Assembly: GCA_021300125.1 (NCBI GenBank) | Contig: JAJTHX010000075.1 | Span: forward strand, 1 to 6,650 | Origin: Betaproteobacteria bacterium | Lineage (GTDB): Bacteria; Pseudomonadota; Gammaproteobacteria; Burkholderiales; SG8-41 | Length of the DNA stretch: 6,650 nt | Reading direction: 5' to 3' | Shown: positions 5,412-6,650 of the stretch, in pieces | Layout of the letters: each line of letters opens with the position of its first letter | How positions within the stretch are numbered: the stretch's first letter is position 1 | Notes under the pieces: generated by a model | Database searches by the model: none | What the model was told of the DNA's origin: nothing | The model's input: the letters and a program-made list of their open reading frames with translations, nothing else | Program-made: the position numbers and the translations under genes

Positions 5412-6650
5412 TCAGAACAGGCCGACCACCTTGCCGTCATCGGTGAGGTCGATTTTCTCCGACGAAGGCACCTTGGGCAGGCCGGGCATGGTCATGATGT
5501 CACCGCAGATCATGACGATGAACTCGGCGCCGGCGGCCAGCCGCACTTCGCGGATGTTGACCATGTGGCCGCTGGGCGCACCGCGCACGCTGGCATCGGT
5601 GGAGAACGAGGACTGGGTCTTGGCCACGCACACCGGGTAGTGGCCGTAGCCGCCCTCCTGCAGCTCCTTGATGCGGTTGCGCACCTTGGTCTCGGCGGTG
5701 ATGTCGGCCGCGCCGTAGACCTTGGTCGCGATCTTTTTCATCTTCTCCCACAGCGGATCGCTGTCTTCATATACGAAGGTCGGCTTCGACGGCTGTTCGC
5801 ACATGTCGACCACGATCTTCGCCAGTTCCGCGGCGCCCTTGCCGCCCTCGGCCCAGTGGTTCGCCACCACGACCCTGGCGCCGAGCTTGGCGATGCGGTC
5901 GGTGAGCAGGTCCATCTCGGCCTTGGTGTCGGCGGTGAAGCGGTTGACCGACACCACGCAGGGAATGCCGTAGACGTTCTTCACGTTGTTGACGTGGCGC
6001 TCGAGGTTGACCAGGCCTTTTTCCAGCGCGGCCAGGTTTTCCTTGTTCAGGTCCTCCTTGCCGACGCCGCCGTGGTGCTTGAGCGCGCGCACGGTGGCGA
6101 CGATCACCGCCGCGTTGGGCTTCAGGCCCGCCTTGCGGCACTTGATGTCGAGGAATTTCTCGGCGCCGAGGTCCGCGCCGAAGCCGGCTTCGGTCACCAC
6201 GTAATCGACCAGCTTCATCGCGGCCTTGGTCGCGATCACCGAGTTGCAGCCGTGGGCGATGTTGGCGAAAGGGCCACCGTGGATGAAGGCCGGGTTGTTC
6301 TCCAGCGTCTGCACCAGGTTCGGCGCCAGCTGGTCCTTCAGCAGCACCGTCATCGCGCCGTGGGCCTTGAGGTCGCGCGCGCGCAGGGGCTTGTTGTCGC
6401 GGGTGTAGCCGAATACGATGTTGCCCAGGCGCTGTTTCAGGTCTTTCAGCGAGGTCGCCAGGCAGAAAATCGCCATCACTTCCGAAGCCACGACGATGTC
6501 GAAGCCGTCCTCGCGCGGATAGCCGTTGGCGGTGCCGCCCAGCGACACCACGATGTCGCGCAGCGCGCGGTCATTCATGTCCAGCACCCGCTTCCAGGTG
6601 ATGCGGCGCGGGTCAATGCCGAGCTCGTTGCCGTGGGCAATGTGGTTGTC
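5412..6650 (-). CDS. fhs: Formate-tetrahydrofolate ligase (partial, N-terminus beyond right edge)
   Basis: This cytoplasmic enzyme makes 10-formyltetrahydrofolate from formate, tetrahydrofolate and ATP, feeding one-carbon units to purine and other C1 pathways. The frame is open to the right edge and gives 412 codons before the TGA at 5412-5414. The family is usually near 555-560 residues, so about 145 N-terminal residues, including the ATP-binding P-loop, are outside. The first visible residues are [19 protein letters not shown], matching the family. The signature [16 protein letters not shown] lies at 6240-6287 and [11 protein letters not shown] at 5472-5504, near the usual C-terminal end. 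There is no frameshift or lost motif in the visible part. The GTG at 6587 is internal, not a start. In bacteria without a full Wood-Ljungdahl pathway this enzyme serves formate assimilation or folate balance; which applies here cannot be told. The NhaD-like gene follows in the same direction. Confidence 0.97.
   Translation of the reverse strand, partial: DNHIAHGNELGIDPRRITWKRVLDMNDRALRDIVVSLGGTANGYPREDGFDIVVASEVMAIFCLATSLKDLKQRLGNIVFGYTRDNKPLRARDLKAHGAMTVLLKDQLAPNLVQTLENNPAFIHGGPFANIAHGCNSVIATKAAMKLVDYVVTEAGFGADLGAEKFLDIKCRKAGLKPNAAVIVATVRALKHHGGVGKEDLNKENLAALEKGLVNLERHVNNVKNVYGIPCVVSVNRFTADTKAEMDLLTDRIAKLGARVVVANHWAEGGKGAAELAKIVVDMCEQPSKPTFVYEDSDPLWEKMKKIATKVYGAADITAETKVRNRIKELQEGGYGHYPVCVAKTQSSFSTDASVRGAPSGHMVNIREVRLAAGAEFIVMICGDIMTMPGLPKVPSSEKIDLTDDGKVVGLF

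Noticed and set aside
4519..5640. 373-codon plus-strand frame spanning the antiporter and fhs gap
   Set aside because: It is antisense to two recognisable genes and crosses their boundary; it has no recognisable domain or ribosome site.

Overview
The window is GC-rich and densely coded, and every gene I can support lies on the minus strand, so transcription runs from high to low coordinates. The proteins (a Bug-type TctC, a TerC/YjbE-like membrane protein, a small UspA-fold protein and an Fhs) and the codon use suggest a Proteobacterium. A Betaproteobacterium (Burkholderiales/Rhodocyclales-like) is my best guess, from family resemblance only.

In transcription order: (1) 6650-5412, the C-terminal three quarters of formate-tetrahydrofolate ligase (fhs), with its N-terminus outside the window. 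(2) 5352-4000, an ion-transporter-superfamily membrane protein most like NhaD-type Na+/H+ antiporters. A 59-nt gap holding a strong stem-loop separates it from fhs. (3) 3864-3127, a TerC/YjbE-family membrane protein, preceded by a 135-nt gap with a plausible promoter and two adjacent hairpins. (4) 3116-2688, a universal stress protein whose Shine-Dalgarno overlaps the terC stop, so the two are probably translationally coupled. (5) After a 285-nt non-coding leader, a tripartite tricarboxylate transporter operon in the order tctC (2402-1398), tctB (1316-801), tctA (749 to the left edge, C-terminal half missing).

How the parts work together: TctC would bind a carboxylate in the periplasm and deliver it to the TctA/TctB membrane complex. 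TerC plus Usp looks like a small metal-homeostasis or stress unit. The NhaD-like protein would move Na+/H+ or a related ion, and Fhs activates formate onto tetrahydrofolate. All of these are known families. I see no tRNA, rRNA, mobile element, CRISPR array or clearly new gene system.

The points most worth a second look are intergenic: tandem hairpins between tctC and tctB, a compound hairpin between fhs and the antiporter gene, the AT-rich palindrome plus GC-rich stem-loop ahead of tctC, and the two-hairpin leader of terC. No folding program or database search was run. The pairings were read directly from the bases.
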